A stretch of 64,000 nt of DNA from Alphaproteobacteria bacterium (GTDB taxonomy: Bacteria; Pseudomonadota; Alphaproteobacteria; Micavibrionales; Micavibrionaceae). A model generated the notes under the pieces. It searched no databases. It saw only the letters and a list, made by a program, of their open reading frames with translations, and had not been told where the DNA came from. The position numbers and the translations under genes were made by a program. Of the stretch, positions 63,934 to 64,000 are shown piece after piece. The DNA is taken from the NCBI GenBank assembly GCA_028277665.1, contig JANQFU010000030.1, forward strand, positions 1 through 64,000, in the 5' to 3' direction. Every line of letters starts with the position of its first letter. Within the stretch, counting starts at the first letter, position 1.

Positions 63934-64000
63934 GAAGGAGGTTTAAGCAGATTCCCCCCGATACTGTCCAGAAAAAACCCCGCAGAACACAGCAATTGCC

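Overview
This is a mid-GC chromosomal window from an alphaproteobacterium. Chromosome-partition/cell-division ATPase MipZ, the CckA-CtrA phosphotransferase ChpT, the bamD-recN-ligA trio, ffh-rpsP-rimM-trmD-rplS and pal-cpoB-tilS-ftsH are all in typical alphaproteobacterial form. A free-living, motile, respiring Gram-negative cell is implied by a full chemotaxis set and a cyanide-insensitive type cytochrome bd oxidase. A Micavibrio-like or Rhodospirillales-like affiliation is a guess from overall feel, not shown by the sequence.

Layout. 1-3160: a large hairpin repeat and two unrecognised proteins. 3162-15618 (all minus): mipZ, a small membrane protein, galU, a phosphohexomutase and chpT, then cheA-cheW-cheY-cheB-cheR with purH at the tail. 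15799-23959 (plus): aminopeptidase P, bamD, recN, ligA and a soluble zinc-binding chemoreceptor. 23960-29081: an accessory stretch with repeats, a likely frameshifted gene, an M20 peptidase, a 239-bp hairpin element that truncates a peptidoglycan-binding protein gene, a toxin-antitoxin locus collapsed by deletion, and an orphan 438-residue protein that may have an ADP-ribosyltransferase-like N-terminus. 29090-40774 (plus): ffh, rpsP, rimM, trmD, rplS, pabB-pabA, a glyoxalase, cydA-cydB-small subunit, and an ATP-grasp ligase. 40875-51234: lpoA-like lipoprotein divergent from rsmI-yraN-BON lipoprotein, sirB1, pal, cpoB, tilS, ftsH and a hydrolase. 51313-61475: a mosaic segment around uvrB. 61745-63933 (minus): queA-tgt for queuosine.

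The most interesting part is 51.3-61.5 kb. An intact uvrB is preceded by a promoter, a roughly 270-nt structured RNA with its own terminator, and a tiny hydrophobic ORF. The same promoter-RNA-terminator-ORF-uvrB start is found again at 60.66-61.47 kb, where uvrB is cut off after about 32 codons; a third fragment, the last codons of a diverged uvrB, lies at 51.3 kb. The two RNA copies keep their long closing helix through many compensating base changes, which is good evidence for a real, and to my knowledge unnamed, structured RNA family. The 9.3 kb between the uvrB fragments holds a second uvrB plus accessory genes and looks like an insertion or a decayed tandem duplication.

Two promoters 32 kb apart, each in front of a peptidoglycan-binding-type gene, share a 17-bp palindrome placed exactly between -35 and -10, which suggests a common repressor. 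REP-like palindromes, mostly in inverted pairs, fill many intergenic gaps and in places have become part of coding sequence.
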